This document shows, one piece after another, positions 26,962-36,989 of a stretch of DNA of 64,000 bases. The notes beneath the pieces were generated by a model. The model worked only from the letters and a program-made list of their open reading frames with translations, was not told the origin of the DNA and searched no databases. The translations under genes and the position numbers were made by a program. This DNA is from Catenuloplanes indicus (GTDB lineage: Bacteria > Actinomycetota > Actinomycetes > Mycobacteriales > Micromonosporaceae): positions 8,166,501-8,230,500 of the forward strand of contig NZ_JAUSUZ010000001.1 in assembly GCF_030813715.1 (NCBI RefSeq), written 5' to 3'. Position 1 is the stretch's first letter. Every line of letters begins with the position of its first letter.

Positions 26962-27456
26962 TCAGGCCTGCTCGGCCGGGGCGGCCTCGACGGCCGGGGC
27001 CGTGGGGGTGGCCGTGACCGCGCCGGCCGTCGCGCCCGCCGTGACCGGGATGCGCCGCGCCTCGCGGCCCGCGTAGGCGCCGGTCACCCGGACGCTGAGC
27101 ACGCCCGCGTCGTAGGTGGCGGAGATTGCCTCGGAGGTGACGTGCTGCGGGAGGCCGAAGCTGCGGCGGAACGCGCCGTAGCGGACCTCGCGGAGGCCGT
27201 TGCGCTGCTCGGCGCGCTCGTCGCGGCGCTCGCCGCGGACCGTCAGGCGGCCGCCGTCGACCTCGACCGTCACGTCGTTGTCGACGTCCACGCCGGGCAG
27301 TTCCAGCCGGACCACCGCGTCGTCGCCGTCGCGGAGCACCTCCGCGGCCGGGGTGAAACCGGCCGGGCGGGTCGTGGCGACCGGGCCGAAAGCGTTGCGC
27401 ACCAGCGCGTCGAAGTCCGCGAACGGGTCGCGCCGGGTCCAGATCGTGTTGCTCAT
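26962..27456 (-). CDS. Hsp20/alpha-crystallin small heat shock protein
   Basis: 164 residues from the ATG complementary to 27454-27456, six bases after GGGGAG; the ATG two codons earlier would touch that site. ATP-independent chaperone holding unfolded proteins in the cytoplasm. The alpha-crystallin domain spans about 40-135: AVVRLELPGVDVDNDVTVEV, LTVRGERRDE, YGAFRRSFGLP and the A-x-x-x-G-V-L motif in ATYDAGVLSVRV. An unusual Ala/Thr/Pro-rich tail of about 25 residues follows. A HAIR-like inverted repeat upstream points to HspR control of heat induction. Confidence 0.93.
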   Translation of the reverse strand: MSNTIWTRRDPFADFDALVRNAFGPVATTRPAGFTPAAEVLRDGDDAVVRLELPGVDVDNDVTVEVDGGRLTVRGERRDERAEQRNGLREVRYGAFRRSFGLPQHVTSEAISATYDAGVLSVRVTGAYAGREARRIPVTAGATAGAVTATPTAPAVEAAPAEQA

Positions 27457-27493
27457 GTCCATCTCCCCATGTTGTCGCTTCCGATGGAGATAA

Positions 27494-27514
27494 CTTGAGT
27501 CGTTGACGCTCAAT
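27494..27514. promoter_or_regulatory. HAIR-like HspR operator upstream of hsp20
   Basis: CTTGAGT-N7-GCTCAAT lies 38 bases ahead of the hsp20 ATG. The known HspR element is CTTGAGT-N7-ACTCAAG; the left arm is exact, the spacing is exact, and 5 of 7 bases of the right arm match. Confidence 0.7.
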
Positions 27515-27561
27515 TCCGGGGCGGCGTGTGCGCCGGGACACAGGCCTGTCAGGATCTCCGC

Positions 27562-28131
27562 ATGAGACGGCTGACCTACTACATCGCCACCAGCATCGAC
27601 GGCTTCATCGCCGGGCCGGGCGGGGAGTTCGGCTTCTTCCCGATGGCGGAGGACGTGCTGGTGGCGATCAACGCGGAGTGGCCGGAGACCGTGCCGAGCC
27701 ACCTGCGCGGGCCGGCCGGCCTGGCGGACGTGCCGAACCGGCACTTCGACACCGTGCTGATGGGCCGCGGTACCTACGAGCCCGGTCTGGCCGTCGGCGT
27801 GACCAGCCCGTACGCGCACCTGCGCCAGATCGTCTTCTCGCGCACGCTGACCGTGGCGGACCCGAACGTCGAGATCGTCTGCGGCGAGGACCCGGTCGAG
27901 GTGGTGCGGCGGCTGAAGCGGGAGGACGGGCTGGGCATCTGGCTGTGCGGCGGCGCGGACCTGGCCGGGCAGTTGCTGCCGGAGATCGACGAGCTGATCG
28001 TGAAGCGGTACCCGGTGGTCGCGGGCGCGGGCAGGCCGATGTTCCGCGCCGGGTTCGGCCCGGTGCCGTTCACGCTGACCGAGAGCCGGACGTTCGAGTC
28101 GGGTGCGGTGATCGGCTTCTATCAGCGGTAG
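27562..28131 (+). CDS. dihydrofolate-reductase-family (RibD C-terminal-like) protein
   Basis: 189 residues from ATG 27562, with AGGA upstream. It opens RRLTYYIATSIDGFIAGPGG, typical of the stand-alone RibD-C/DHFR-like proteins, and has TVLMGRGTYEPGL and WLCGGADLAGQLLPEIDELIV. NADPH-dependent reduction is likely; the true substrate of this subgroup is unknown. It is divergent from hsp20 and may lie under the same control region. The stop overlaps the convergent acyl-CoA dehydrogenase by 10 bases. Confidence 0.88.
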   Translation: MRRLTYYIATSIDGFIAGPGGEFGFFPMAEDVLVAINAEWPETVPSHLRGPAGLADVPNRHFDTVLMGRGTYEPGLAVGVTSPYAHLRQIVFSRTLTVADPNVEIVCGEDPVEVVRRLKREDGLGIWLCGGADLAGQLLPEIDELIVKRYPVVAGAGRPMFRAGFGPVPFTLTESRTFESGAVIGFYQR

Positions 28132-29282
28132 GCCGCGTGCCCGGTCAGCGCCTCGCCGATGACCAGCGTGTGGATCTCCGAGGTGCCCTCGTAGGTGAGC
28201 ACCGACTCCAGGTTGTTGGCGTGCCGCAGCGGCGAGTACGCCAGTGTGATGCCGCTGCCGCCGAGGATGGTCCGGCACTCCCGGGCGATCGCCAGCGCCT
28301 CCCGTACGTTGTTCAGCTTCCCGGCGCTGACCTGGTGCGGCTGCAGCCGGCCGCCGTCCTTGAGCCGGCCCAGGTGGATCGCGAGCAGCGCGGCCGTGCC
28401 GAGCGTGACGCCCATGTCCGCGAGCTTCTGCTGGGTGAGCTGGAACGCCGCGATCGGCTTGCCGAACTGCACCCGCTGGCGCGCGTAGTCCAGCGCCACG
28501 GTCAGGCAGTCCCGGGCCGCGCCGACCGCGCCGAAGCAGATGCCGAACCGGGCCTCGTTCAGACAGCTCAGCGGCGCGCGCAGGCCCCGCGCCTCGGGCA
28601 GCCGCGCGGAGTCCGGCAGCCGCACGTCCGCCAACGACAGCTCCGCGGTGATCGACGCGCGCAGCGACAGCTTGTTCTTGATCGTGCGGGCGGTGAAGCC
28701 GGGCGTGCCGGCCGGGACCAGGAAGCCGCGGATGCCGTCCTCGGTCGCGGCCCAGACCGTGGCCACGTCCGCGATGCTGCCGTTCGTGATCCACATCTTG
28801 GCGCCGTTGATGATCCAGTCGTCGCCGTCGCGGACCGCGCGGGTCCGCATGTTCGCCGGGTCGCTGCCGAAGTCCGGTTCGGTGAGCCCGAAGCAGCCGA
28901 TCGCCTCACCCGCGGCCATCCGGGGAAGCCAGGCCTGTTTCTGCTCCTCCGACCCGTACCGGTGGATCGAGTACATGGCCAGCGAGCCCTGCACGGAGAC
29001 GAAGCTGCGCAGGCCGGAGTCGGCCGCCTCCAGTTCCAGGCAGGCCAGGCCGTACGCGGTGGCGGACGTGCCGGCGCAGCCGTACCCGTCCAGGTGCATG
29101 CCGAGCAGGCCGAGGCGGCCCAGCTCCGGCGCGAGCTCGCGCGGGAACGTGCCGGCCTCGAACCACTCGGCCAGATGCGGGCGGACCCGGTCCGCGACGA
29201 ACCGGGCCACGGTCGACTGGATCTGCCGCTCCTCGCCGGTCAGCAGGCCGGCGACGTCCAGCAGATCCAGCGGATCCCGCAT
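28122..29282 (-). CDS. acyl-CoA dehydrogenase, glutaryl-CoA dehydrogenase-like
   Basis: 386 residues from the ATG complementary to 29280-29282. FAD enzyme that removes hydrogens from acyl-CoA and, in the glutaryl type, also decarboxylates. Motifs: GCFGLTEPDFGSDPANM (flavin and substrate contact), GAKMWITNGSIADVATVWA, YARQRVQFGKPIAAFQ, and the catalytic base Glu365 in LTYEGTSEIH. Full length and intact, in contrast to the AidB-like gene. Whether it is a true GcdH needs the substrate Arg and context; no lysine-catabolism genes are near. It follows DUF427 by four bases, so the two may be co-transcribed. Confidence 0.88.
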   Translation of the reverse strand: MRDPLDLLDVAGLLTGEERQIQSTVARFVADRVRPHLAEWFEAGTFPRELAPELGRLGLLGMHLDGYGCAGTSATAYGLACLELEAADSGLRSFVSVQGSLAMYSIHRYGSEEQKQAWLPRMAAGEAIGCFGLTEPDFGSDPANMRTRAVRDGDDWIINGAKMWITNGSIADVATVWAATEDGIRGFLVPAGTPGFTARTIKNKLSLRASITAELSLADVRLPDSARLPEARGLRAPLSCLNEARFGICFGAVGAARDCLTVALDYARQRVQFGKPIAAFQLTQQKLADMGVTLGTAALLAIHLGRLKDGGRLQPHQVSAGKLNNVREALAIARECRTILGGSGITLAYSPLRHANNLESVLTYEGTSEIHTLVIGEALTGHAAYR

Positions 29283-29286
29283 GTGC

Positions 29287-29652
29287 TCAGCCCTCTTCGA
29301 TCGCGACGATCTCGACCTTGTCCGGGTAGAACGCGATGTGGCCCGCGATCGAGGCGACCGCGTCGTACGGCTCCGGGTAGTGCCAGACCGCGTCCGTCAG
29401 CTCGCCGGCCTCGGTGCGGATCGTGTAGTAGGACGCCTGCCCCTTGTACGGGCAGGTGGTGTGCGTGTCCGTCGGGACCAGCACGGACTCGTCCGCGTCG
29501 GCCAGCGGCACGTAGTAGACGACCGGGTAGGACGCCTCCTTCAGCGCCAGCGCCGCGTGCGTGTCCGCGATGATCTTCTCGCCCGCGCGCACCACGACGC
29601 GCGCCTTCGCCGGTTCCACCGTGATCGGGTGGTCCGGCCCGGGAATCTTCAT
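29287..29652 (-). CDS. DUF427 family protein
   Basis: 121 residues from the ATG complementary to 29650-29652, with GGGAGG eight bases upstream. Family signatures: ARVVVRAGEKIIADTHAALAL, VYYVPLADAD, THTTCPYKGQASYYT and VWHYPEPYDAVASIAGHIAFYP. A small beta-rich cytoplasmic protein, function unknown. The stop is four bases ahead of the acyl-CoA dehydrogenase start, which suggests one transcript. Confidence 0.92.
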   Translation of the reverse strand: MKIPGPDHPITVEPAKARVVVRAGEKIIADTHAALALKEASYPVVYYVPLADADESVLVPTDTHTTCPYKGQASYYTIRTEAGELTDAVWHYPEPYDAVASIAGHIAFYPDKVEIVAIEEG

Positions 29653-29687
29653 CTCGGGGCCTCCCTCTTCGTGTGTCACCCGCCAGC

Positions 29688-30242
29688 CTATCGGTCACGC
29701 CAGAGGTCGCGGAGCAACGCGATCTCCGCGCCGTGGTGGATCACCTCACGGTGGATGTGCAGTACCAGCGCGGCCATCGGCGCCTCCGGGAAGGCCTCCG
29801 GTGCCCCGCACGGCCGGGCCAGCGCCGCCTCGTCCAGCCCGCGCACCCCTGCCATCCAGGCCGCGTAACCCGCGTCCAGCTGCGCCAGCGCCCGGTCCGC
29901 CGTGCCCGCGTAGTCGTGCGAGTCGTAGTCGACCGCCGGTCCTCCGAAGTGGTGCGCCACCCGCAGTCCGAACACGCCGACGATCAGGTGCCCGAGCCGC
30001 CACCCGATCGTGGTCACCGGCGGCGGTTCCGGCTGCGGGAACGCGAAGTCGACGGTGAACTCCCCGCTGCCGGCCGCGATCGGCGCCGCACCGGTCCCGC
30101 GCCGCCGCACGTTCCAGCAGCCGTCCACCGGCTCCCAGAAGAACTCCTCATCGGTGAGCCCGGCGAGCCGCGGCCGCAGCTGTTCCGCCCAGTGCCACGA
30201 CAGCTGCTCCGCCAGCTCATGACTCCACCGCACGGTCGTCAT
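29688..30242 (-). CDS. DinB-family metal-binding protein
   Basis: 184 residues from the ATG complementary to 30240-30242, with GGGAGG at a normal distance. Four-helix DinB/YfiT fold: the first metal ligand is in WRLGHLIVGVFG and the others in HREVIHHGAEIALLRDLW near the C-terminus. A family used in bacillithiol/mycothiol S-transfer in some members; function here not shown. It stands 35 bases ahead of the DUF427 gene in the same direction. Confidence 0.85.
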   Translation of the reverse strand: MTTVRWSHELAEQLSWHWAEQLRPRLAGLTDEEFFWEPVDGCWNVRRRGTGAAPIAAGSGEFTVDFAFPQPEPPPVTTIGWRLGHLIVGVFGLRVAHHFGGPAVDYDSHDYAGTADRALAQLDAGYAAWMAGVRGLDEAALARPCGAPEAFPEAPMAALVLHIHREVIHHGAEIALLRDLWRDR

Positions 30243-30321
30243 GACCCCGAACCTCCCACACGGGTACGGGTGCGCGCCTCCCGACGCGCGAGCGGTGCCT
30301 CGCCGGACCACCGCGGAACGT

Positions 30322-30395
30322 GCAGGGAGGAGCGCCAGCGACGACCGGTGCCCGCGGGAGCACCGGTGGGTGCCCACGCCGGAAGCGGGAAAACG
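30322..30395 (+). repeat. dispersed 74-bp repeat, copy B
   Basis: Same element as 23335-23408: GCAGGGAGGAGCGC, one mismatch, AGCGACGACCGG, one mismatch, GCCCGCGGGAGC, a variable 12-13 base centre, then CCACGCCGGAAGCGGGAA. As with copy A, it lies directly past the stop of a minus-strand gene (the alpha/beta hydrolase). The other bases of 30243-30397 show no gene. Confidence 0.75.
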
Positions 30396-30397
30396 GG

Positions 30398-31141
30398 TCA
30401 TGGTTCTTGATCGTGGGGGTTTGCGGCGAAAGCGCTGGCCAGACCGGCGACGCGGGGACCGGCGGTGGTGACGATGTTGTGGGCGGCGGTGGGGAGCGTG
30501 ATCGTGCGGCAGCCGGCCAGGGCGGCGAGGTGGGCCGTCCAGGCGGCCGGGGCGATCGGGTCGCGCCGGCCGCGCAGCAGCAGGACCGGCGCGGTGACCA
30601 GCGGCAGGCGGTTCTCCATCCGGTGCCGGACCGCGGTGCGCAGCGTGCCGACGACTCGGCGTGGGCCGGCCGCGAGCGCGCCCGCGGTCACCACCGGGAA
30701 CTGGCGAGGGTCCTCGATCGGCAGGTCGCGCAGCAGGCGCAGCGCGTGCCGCACCGAGCCGGCGGCCGGGTCCGCGGTCGGGCCGGCCAGGACCAGCAGC
30801 GACACCAGGTCCGGGCGGGCGATCGCCAGCTCGACCGCGACCTGGCAGCCGTAGGAGCCGCCGAGCAGGCGGGCGCCGCGCAGGCCGTCGGCGTCCATCC
30901 AGGTCGCGAGCACGGCCGCGTGTTCGCGAGGCGTGAGCACCCGGCGCGGGCCGGCGGACCGGCCGAAACCGGGCAGGTCGGGGGCGTGGACCGGGCCGGG
31001 GAGCGCGCGGGCGGTCGGCATCAGGTAGCGGTGCGAGACCGCGAGGCCGTGCAGCAGCACCCACGGTGTGCCGGAGGCCGCGCGCGATCGCACGTGCAGA
31101 CGCCGGCCGGCCACCGTTACGTACCGGCTGATGAAGGGCAT
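30398..31141 (-). CDS. alpha/beta hydrolase
   Basis: 247 residues from the ATG complementary to 31139-31141. Alpha/beta fold: HG oxyanion in PWVLLHGLAVSHRY, nucleophile elbow LLGGSYGCQVA, acid in LLLRGRRDPIAPAAW and catalytic His in LPTAAHNIV. No signal peptide or membrane segment. The ribosome binding site is weak. It is divergent from the PPK2 gene 67 bases away. The dispersed repeat sits between its stop and the DinB start. Substrate unknown. Confidence 0.85.
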   Translation of the reverse strand: MPFISRYVTVAGRRLHVRSRAASGTPWVLLHGLAVSHRYLMPTARALPGPVHAPDLPGFGRSAGPRRVLTPREHAAVLATWMDADGLRGARLLGGSYGCQVAVELAIARPDLVSLLVLAGPTADPAAGSVRHALRLLRDLPIEDPRQFPVVTAGALAAGPRRVVGTLRTAVRHRMENRLPLVTAPVLLLRGRRDPIAPAAWTAHLAALAGCRTITLPTAAHNIVTTAGPRVAGLASAFAANPHDQEP

Positions 31142-31208
31142 GATCGATGATGCCCCGCCGGGGCAAGCATCAACCGCGCCCGCGATGATCGGATGCGAGG
31201 ATGGCACC

Positions 31209-31973
31209 ATGACGACGCGCCTGGCGAAGGTGGACATGTCGGCCCGGCTGTCGAAGCGGGAGGGGCTGGAACGGCTGCAGGCCGCGCAGCAGCGCCTGCT
31301 GCGGCTGCGCCTGATGCTCGGCGGGCAGCTCGGCGACCAGAAGATCGGGCCGCCGCTGTGCGTGGTGTTCGAGGGGTGGGACGCGTCCGGCAAGGGCGGG
31401 GCGATCAAGCGCCTGGTCGCGCCGCTCGACCCGCGGCACGTGCGGGTGTCCCAGTTCGCCGCGCCGACCTACGACGAGAAGCGGCACCACTTCCTGCAGC
31501 GTTTCTGGAAGGTACTGCCCGGCTGGGGCGGCATGGCCGTGCTGGACCGGTCCTGGTACGGCCGGGTGCTGGTCGAGCGGGTCGAGGGGTTCGCGACCGA
31601 GGAGCAGTGGCGCCGCGCCTACCAGGAGATCGTCGAGTTCGAGCGGACGCTCACCGCCGAAGGCATGATTTTGATCAAGTTCTGGATGCACGTCTCGCCG
31701 GAGGAGCAGCTGCGCCGCTTCCACGACCGCGCGAACGACCCGCTGCGCACGTGGAAACTCACCGACGAGGACTGGCGCAACCGCGACCACCGCGACCACT
31801 ACGAGACCGCGATCGAGGACATGCTGCAGCGCACCGACAAGAAGCGCGCCCGCTGGCACGTGGTCGCGGGCGACGACAAGCCGTGGGCGCGGGTCGCGGT
31901 GGTCGAGGAGGTCTGCCGCACCGTCGAGAAGCAACTCACCGCCCGCGGCTACGACCTGCGCGACGCGGACTGA
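31209..31973 (+). CDS. polyphosphate kinase 2 family protein
   Basis: 254 residues from ATG 31209. PPK2 enzymes move phosphate between polyphosphate and nucleoside di- or monophosphates. Walker A is EGWDASGKGGAIK (residues 55-67), and the lid module is LDRSWYGRVLVERVEGF; WKLTDEDWRNRDHRDHYETAIEDML and WHVVAGDDKPWARV complete the fold. The single-domain length suits class I or III. Which nucleotide is used cannot be settled from these motifs. An isolated gene. Confidence 0.93.
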   Translation: MTTRLAKVDMSARLSKREGLERLQAAQQRLLRLRLMLGGQLGDQKIGPPLCVVFEGWDASGKGGAIKRLVAPLDPRHVRVSQFAAPTYDEKRHHFLQRFWKVLPGWGGMAVLDRSWYGRVLVERVEGFATEEQWRRAYQEIVEFERTLTAEGMILIKFWMHVSPEEQLRRFHDRANDPLRTWKLTDEDWRNRDHRDHYETAIEDMLQRTDKKRARWHVVAGDDKPWARVAVVEEVCRTVEKQLTARGYDLRDAD

Positions 31974-32031
31974 CCGAGGATGATCGGCCGCGGAGCCCGC
32001 GGGCCCGCGGCCGACCGGAGGTGAGCGGCGG

Positions 32032-32217
32032 TCAGGGTGAGGCGGAGACCGCCGGGGCGACGCGGCCGAAGGTACCGGCCAGGTTGCTGCCGACCAGGGT
32101 GACCGCGCCGATGATCACGACGGCGATCAGTGCGGCCAGCAGGCCGTACTCGACGGCGCTGGCCCCTCGGTCGGACTTCACGCGTTCGCGGATCACGGTC
32201 CGCACGTATGGGATCAT
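32032..32217 (-). CDS. Flp/Fap-type pilin component
   Basis: 61 residues from the ATG complementary to 32215-32217. It has a short basic N-terminus, the prepilin-like DRGASAVEYGLLAALIAVVII segment with the conserved Glu-Tyr, and a small tail. Type IVb Flp pilins assemble through tad genes, none of which is in the window, so this is an orphan pilin gene. The same frame is open all the way upstream through the ABC-2 permease remnant, so the two could be read as one fused protein; an independent start is more likely. Confidence 0.85.
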   Translation of the reverse strand: MIPYVRTVIRERVKSDRGASAVEYGLLAALIAVVIIGAVTLVGSNLAGTFGRVAPAVSASP

Positions 32218-32305
32218 GGGCCCTGCTTCCGGATCGGGGTGGCGCGTCCGTGCGCCGTCCTCCCCATCGGGCCGTCCGCGGCCGTCCTGCACCGCCGGAC
32301 GGTTG

Positions 32306-32846
32306 CGGATCGGTTGATCCGCGGAGCGCAGCATCGCCCGGATGCCGGCGAACAGGCCGATCGCGGCGGTCGCGCCCGCGGCGACGACGCCCCACAGCGT
32401 GTCCGTGCTCGCGATCCGGCCGGCGAACAGCGCGCGTTCCGCGTCGACCAGGTAGGCCAGCGGGTTCGCCGCGGCCGCGGCGCGCATCCGGGCCGGGCCG
32501 GTCTCCAGCGGCAGCAACATGCCGGAGAGGACCATCAACGGGAACAGCAGCGTCTGCTGGACCAGCCAGAACATCCATTCGCTGGTACGGACCGCGATGG
32601 CCAGCGCGTAGCTGAGCGGGCCGAGGCCGACGCCGAACACGGCCAGCAGCATGCCGAGCGGCCCGCCGGCCGGGTGCGGCGGGACCATCACGGCCACGAT
32701 CAGCACGGCCTGGCCGGCCAGCGGCATCATCTCCTTCAGGGACTGGCCGATGAGCAGCGACGACCGGGACAGCGGGGGTCCCGTGGCATCGGTTTCAGCT
32801 CGCGGACGAGGACGATCCTGGTGTCGCGTACCAGCGCGGACCGCAC
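32306..32846 (-). pseudogene. ABC-2 type transporter permease, internal deletion with frameshift
   Basis: The N-terminal piece VRSALVRDTRIVLVRELKP, from about 32846, ends at MPRDP (32775-32785). The next recognisable part, in a different frame, is PLSRSSLLIGQSLKEM, followed by SEWMFWLVQQTLLFPLMVLS and NPLAYLVDAERALFAGRI. In daunorubicin-type permeases about 65-70 residues, with the first two membrane helices, separate these points. The remaining helices are intact, but the original stop is gone and the frame runs on into the pilin gene. No ABC ATPase partner is nearby. The deletion makes transport very unlikely. Confidence 0.8.
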
Positions 32847-32934
32847 GCACCGGTCCGAGTTCTCCTCGTCAGGTCGCGTGTCCTGATCATGAGAGCTGTC
32901 CTCCTCTCGTCGTGAACAGCCTGGCAGCAGTAGC

Positions 32935-32949
32935 GGACAGAACCTGTCC
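32935..32949. promoter_or_regulatory. perfect inverted repeat ahead of the WYL regulator
   Basis: GGACAG-AAC-CTGTCC, 6-bp arms with a 3-base spacer, 23 bases before the WYL regulator ATG and in the gap towards the divergent permease remnant. A likely autoregulatory operator. Confidence 0.6.
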
Positions 32950-32972
32950 TATGTCCGTGCAATCGTGGGTGC

Positions 32973-33892
32973 ATGCTGGAGACCTCGGGACGCCTGCTGA
33001 AACTGCTGTCGCTGCTGCAGGCCCGCCGTGACTGGCCGGGTGGCACGCTCGCCGACCGGCTCGGCGTGAGCCCGCGCACGGTCCGCCGGGACGTGGACCG
33101 GCTGCGCGAGCTGGGCTATCCGGTGCAGGCGACGAAGGGGCCGGACGGCGGCTACCGGCTCGGCGCCGGTGCGGACCTGCCGCCGCTGCTGTTCGACGCG
33201 GACCAGGCCGTGGCCGTCGCGGTCGCGCTGCAGACCGCCACCACCAGCGTCGACGGCATCGAGGAGGCGGCGCTGCGCGCGCTCGGCACGGTCCGCCAGG
33301 TGATGCCGGCCCGGCTCCGGCACCGGGTGGACGCGCTGCAGGTCACGTCCGTGCGCCGGACCGAGGACCGGCCGCGGGTGGACGCGGAGGTGCTGCTGAC
33401 CGTGGGCGCCGCAGTCCGCGCACGGGAGGTGCTGCGCTTCGGCTACAAGGACGTGGTGCGCCGCTGCGAGCCGCACCACGTCGTCATGTGGGGCGGCCGG
33501 TGGTACCTGGTCGGCTGGGACACCGATCGGGACGACTGGCGCACGTTCCGGGTCGACCGGATGACGCCGCGCACGCCGAACGGGTCCCGGTTCACGCCGC
33601 GCGAGCTGCCCGCGCCGGACGTCGCCACGTACATCGCGGAGCGGTTCGCAGCGCCGGAGATGCCGTGCACCGGCACCGTGGTCCTGGCCGCGCCCGCGGC
33701 GCAGATCATGCCGTGGGTACGGCCCACCGACCTGGTCGAGCCGCTCGGCGACGACCGCTGCCGGCTCACGCTCAGCTCCTGGTCCTGGGTCGGGCTCGCC
33801 GCCACCATGGGCATGTTCGACGTCGAGCTGGAGATCGAGGGCCCGGCCGAGCTGCGCGAGGCGGCCATTCGCCTCGCGCGGCGCTACACCGC

Positions 33893-33908
<16 letters not shown>
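32973..33908 (+). CDS. YafY-type helix-turn-helix regulator with WYL domain
   Basis: 311 residues from ATG 32973. DeoR-like winged helix (WPGGTLADRLGVSPRTVRRDVDRL) at 1-60, then a WYL domain at about 140-210 with HHVVMWGGRWYLVGWD, and a C-terminal WCX-like part. WYL domains sense ligands such as single-stranded DNA or nucleotides. It is divergent from the ABC-2 permease remnant, which was probably its target; the operator-like repeat lies between. The stop overlaps the convergent UvrA-like gene by 16 bases. Confidence 0.9.
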
Positions 33909-36169
<2,261 letters not shown>

Positions 36170-36183
36170 GGCAATACCGTAGC

Positions 36184-36202
36184 ATGTACCGTACATAGTA
36201 CG
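36184..36202. promoter_or_regulatory. overlapping palindromes between uvrA-like and tetR
   Basis: ATGTAC-C-GTACAT (36184-36196) overlaps CGTAC-ATA-GTACG (36190-36202). Both are perfect. They lie in the 61-base gap between divergent starts and fit a TetR operator. Confidence 0.7.
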
Positions 36203-36230
36203 TTTTGCTCCACGACCGCGATCTTGGAGA

Positions 36231-36989
36231 ATGTGTGCCGTGACCCGCCGCGCTCCCGATCCCGCCCGTACGCTCGCGCTGCTCTGGGGCGCACAGCGCC
36301 ACGAGGGCCGCAGCGGTCTCAGCGTGCGCACGATCGTGTCCGCTGCCATCGACATCGCGGACGCGGAGGGCCTGGAGGCGGCCGTCATGCGCCGCGTCGC
36401 CGAACACCTCGGCGTCGGCACCATGTCGCTCTACACCCACGTGCCCGGCAAGGCCGAGCTGACCGCGCTGATGGCCGACACCGCGCTCGGCACGCTGTAC
36501 CCGACCGCCACGCCGTCCAGCGCCGGCGACTGGCGGGCCGGCCTCCGGATGATCGCGCGGGAGAACTGGGCGCTCTACGACCGGCACCCGTGGCTGCTCG
36601 CCGCGATGGACGGCCGCGGCGAACTCGGGCCGAACGTGATGCGCAAGTACGAACTCGAACTGGCCCCGCTCGACGGCATCGGGCTCACCGACGTGGAGAT
36701 GGACTCGACGCTGACCATGGTCCTGGTCTATGTCGAGGGCGTCTGGCGCACCCGCCACTCACTGCGCCGCGCCCAGGAGTACACCGGCCGGACCGACGCC
36801 GAGTGGTGGCAGACCACCGGCCCGATCCTGGAGCGCGTGATGAGCGGCGGCGCCGATCAGTTCCCGCTGGGCGGCCGGGTCGGCACCGCGGCCGGCCAGC
36901 AGCACAACGCGATGATCGACCCGGTGCACGCGCTCGAGTTCGGCCTGGACCGGATCATCGACGGGATCTCCGCGCTCATCGCCCGTTGA
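36231..36989 (+). CDS. TetR-family regulator with TetR-like C-terminal domain
   Basis: 252 residues from ATG 36231; GTG 36240 is also possible and better spaced from the GGAGA site. HTH: AMRRVAEHLGVGTMSLYTHVPGKAEL-like segment at about 45-70. The C-terminal domain (WRAGLRMIARENWALYDRHPWLL) is of the tetracycline-repressor C type common in regulators of drug resistance. It is divergent from the UvrA2-like gene and likely represses it through the palindromes at 36184-36202. It overlaps glcF by 14 bases at the 3' ends. Confidence 0.9.
   Translation: MCAVTRRAPDPARTLALLWGAQRHEGRSGLSVRTIVSAAIDIADAEGLEAAVMRRVAEHLGVGTMSLYTHVPGKAELTALMADTALGTLYPTATPSSAGDWRAGLRMIARENWALYDRHPWLLAAMDGRGELGPNVMRKYELELAPLDGIGLTDVEMDSTLTMVLVYVEGVWRTRHSLRRAQEYTGRTDAEWWQTTGPILERVMSGGADQFPLGGRVGTAAGQQHNAMIDPVHALEFGLDRIIDGISALIAR

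Noticed and set aside
26962-28794. A 600-codon open frame on the minus strand through hsp20, the DHFR-like gene and beyond
   Set aside because: Only its 3' part (26962-27456) matches a family. The rest is antisense to well-supported genes and Arg/Pro/Gly-rich, as expected for shadow frames in very GC-rich DNA.
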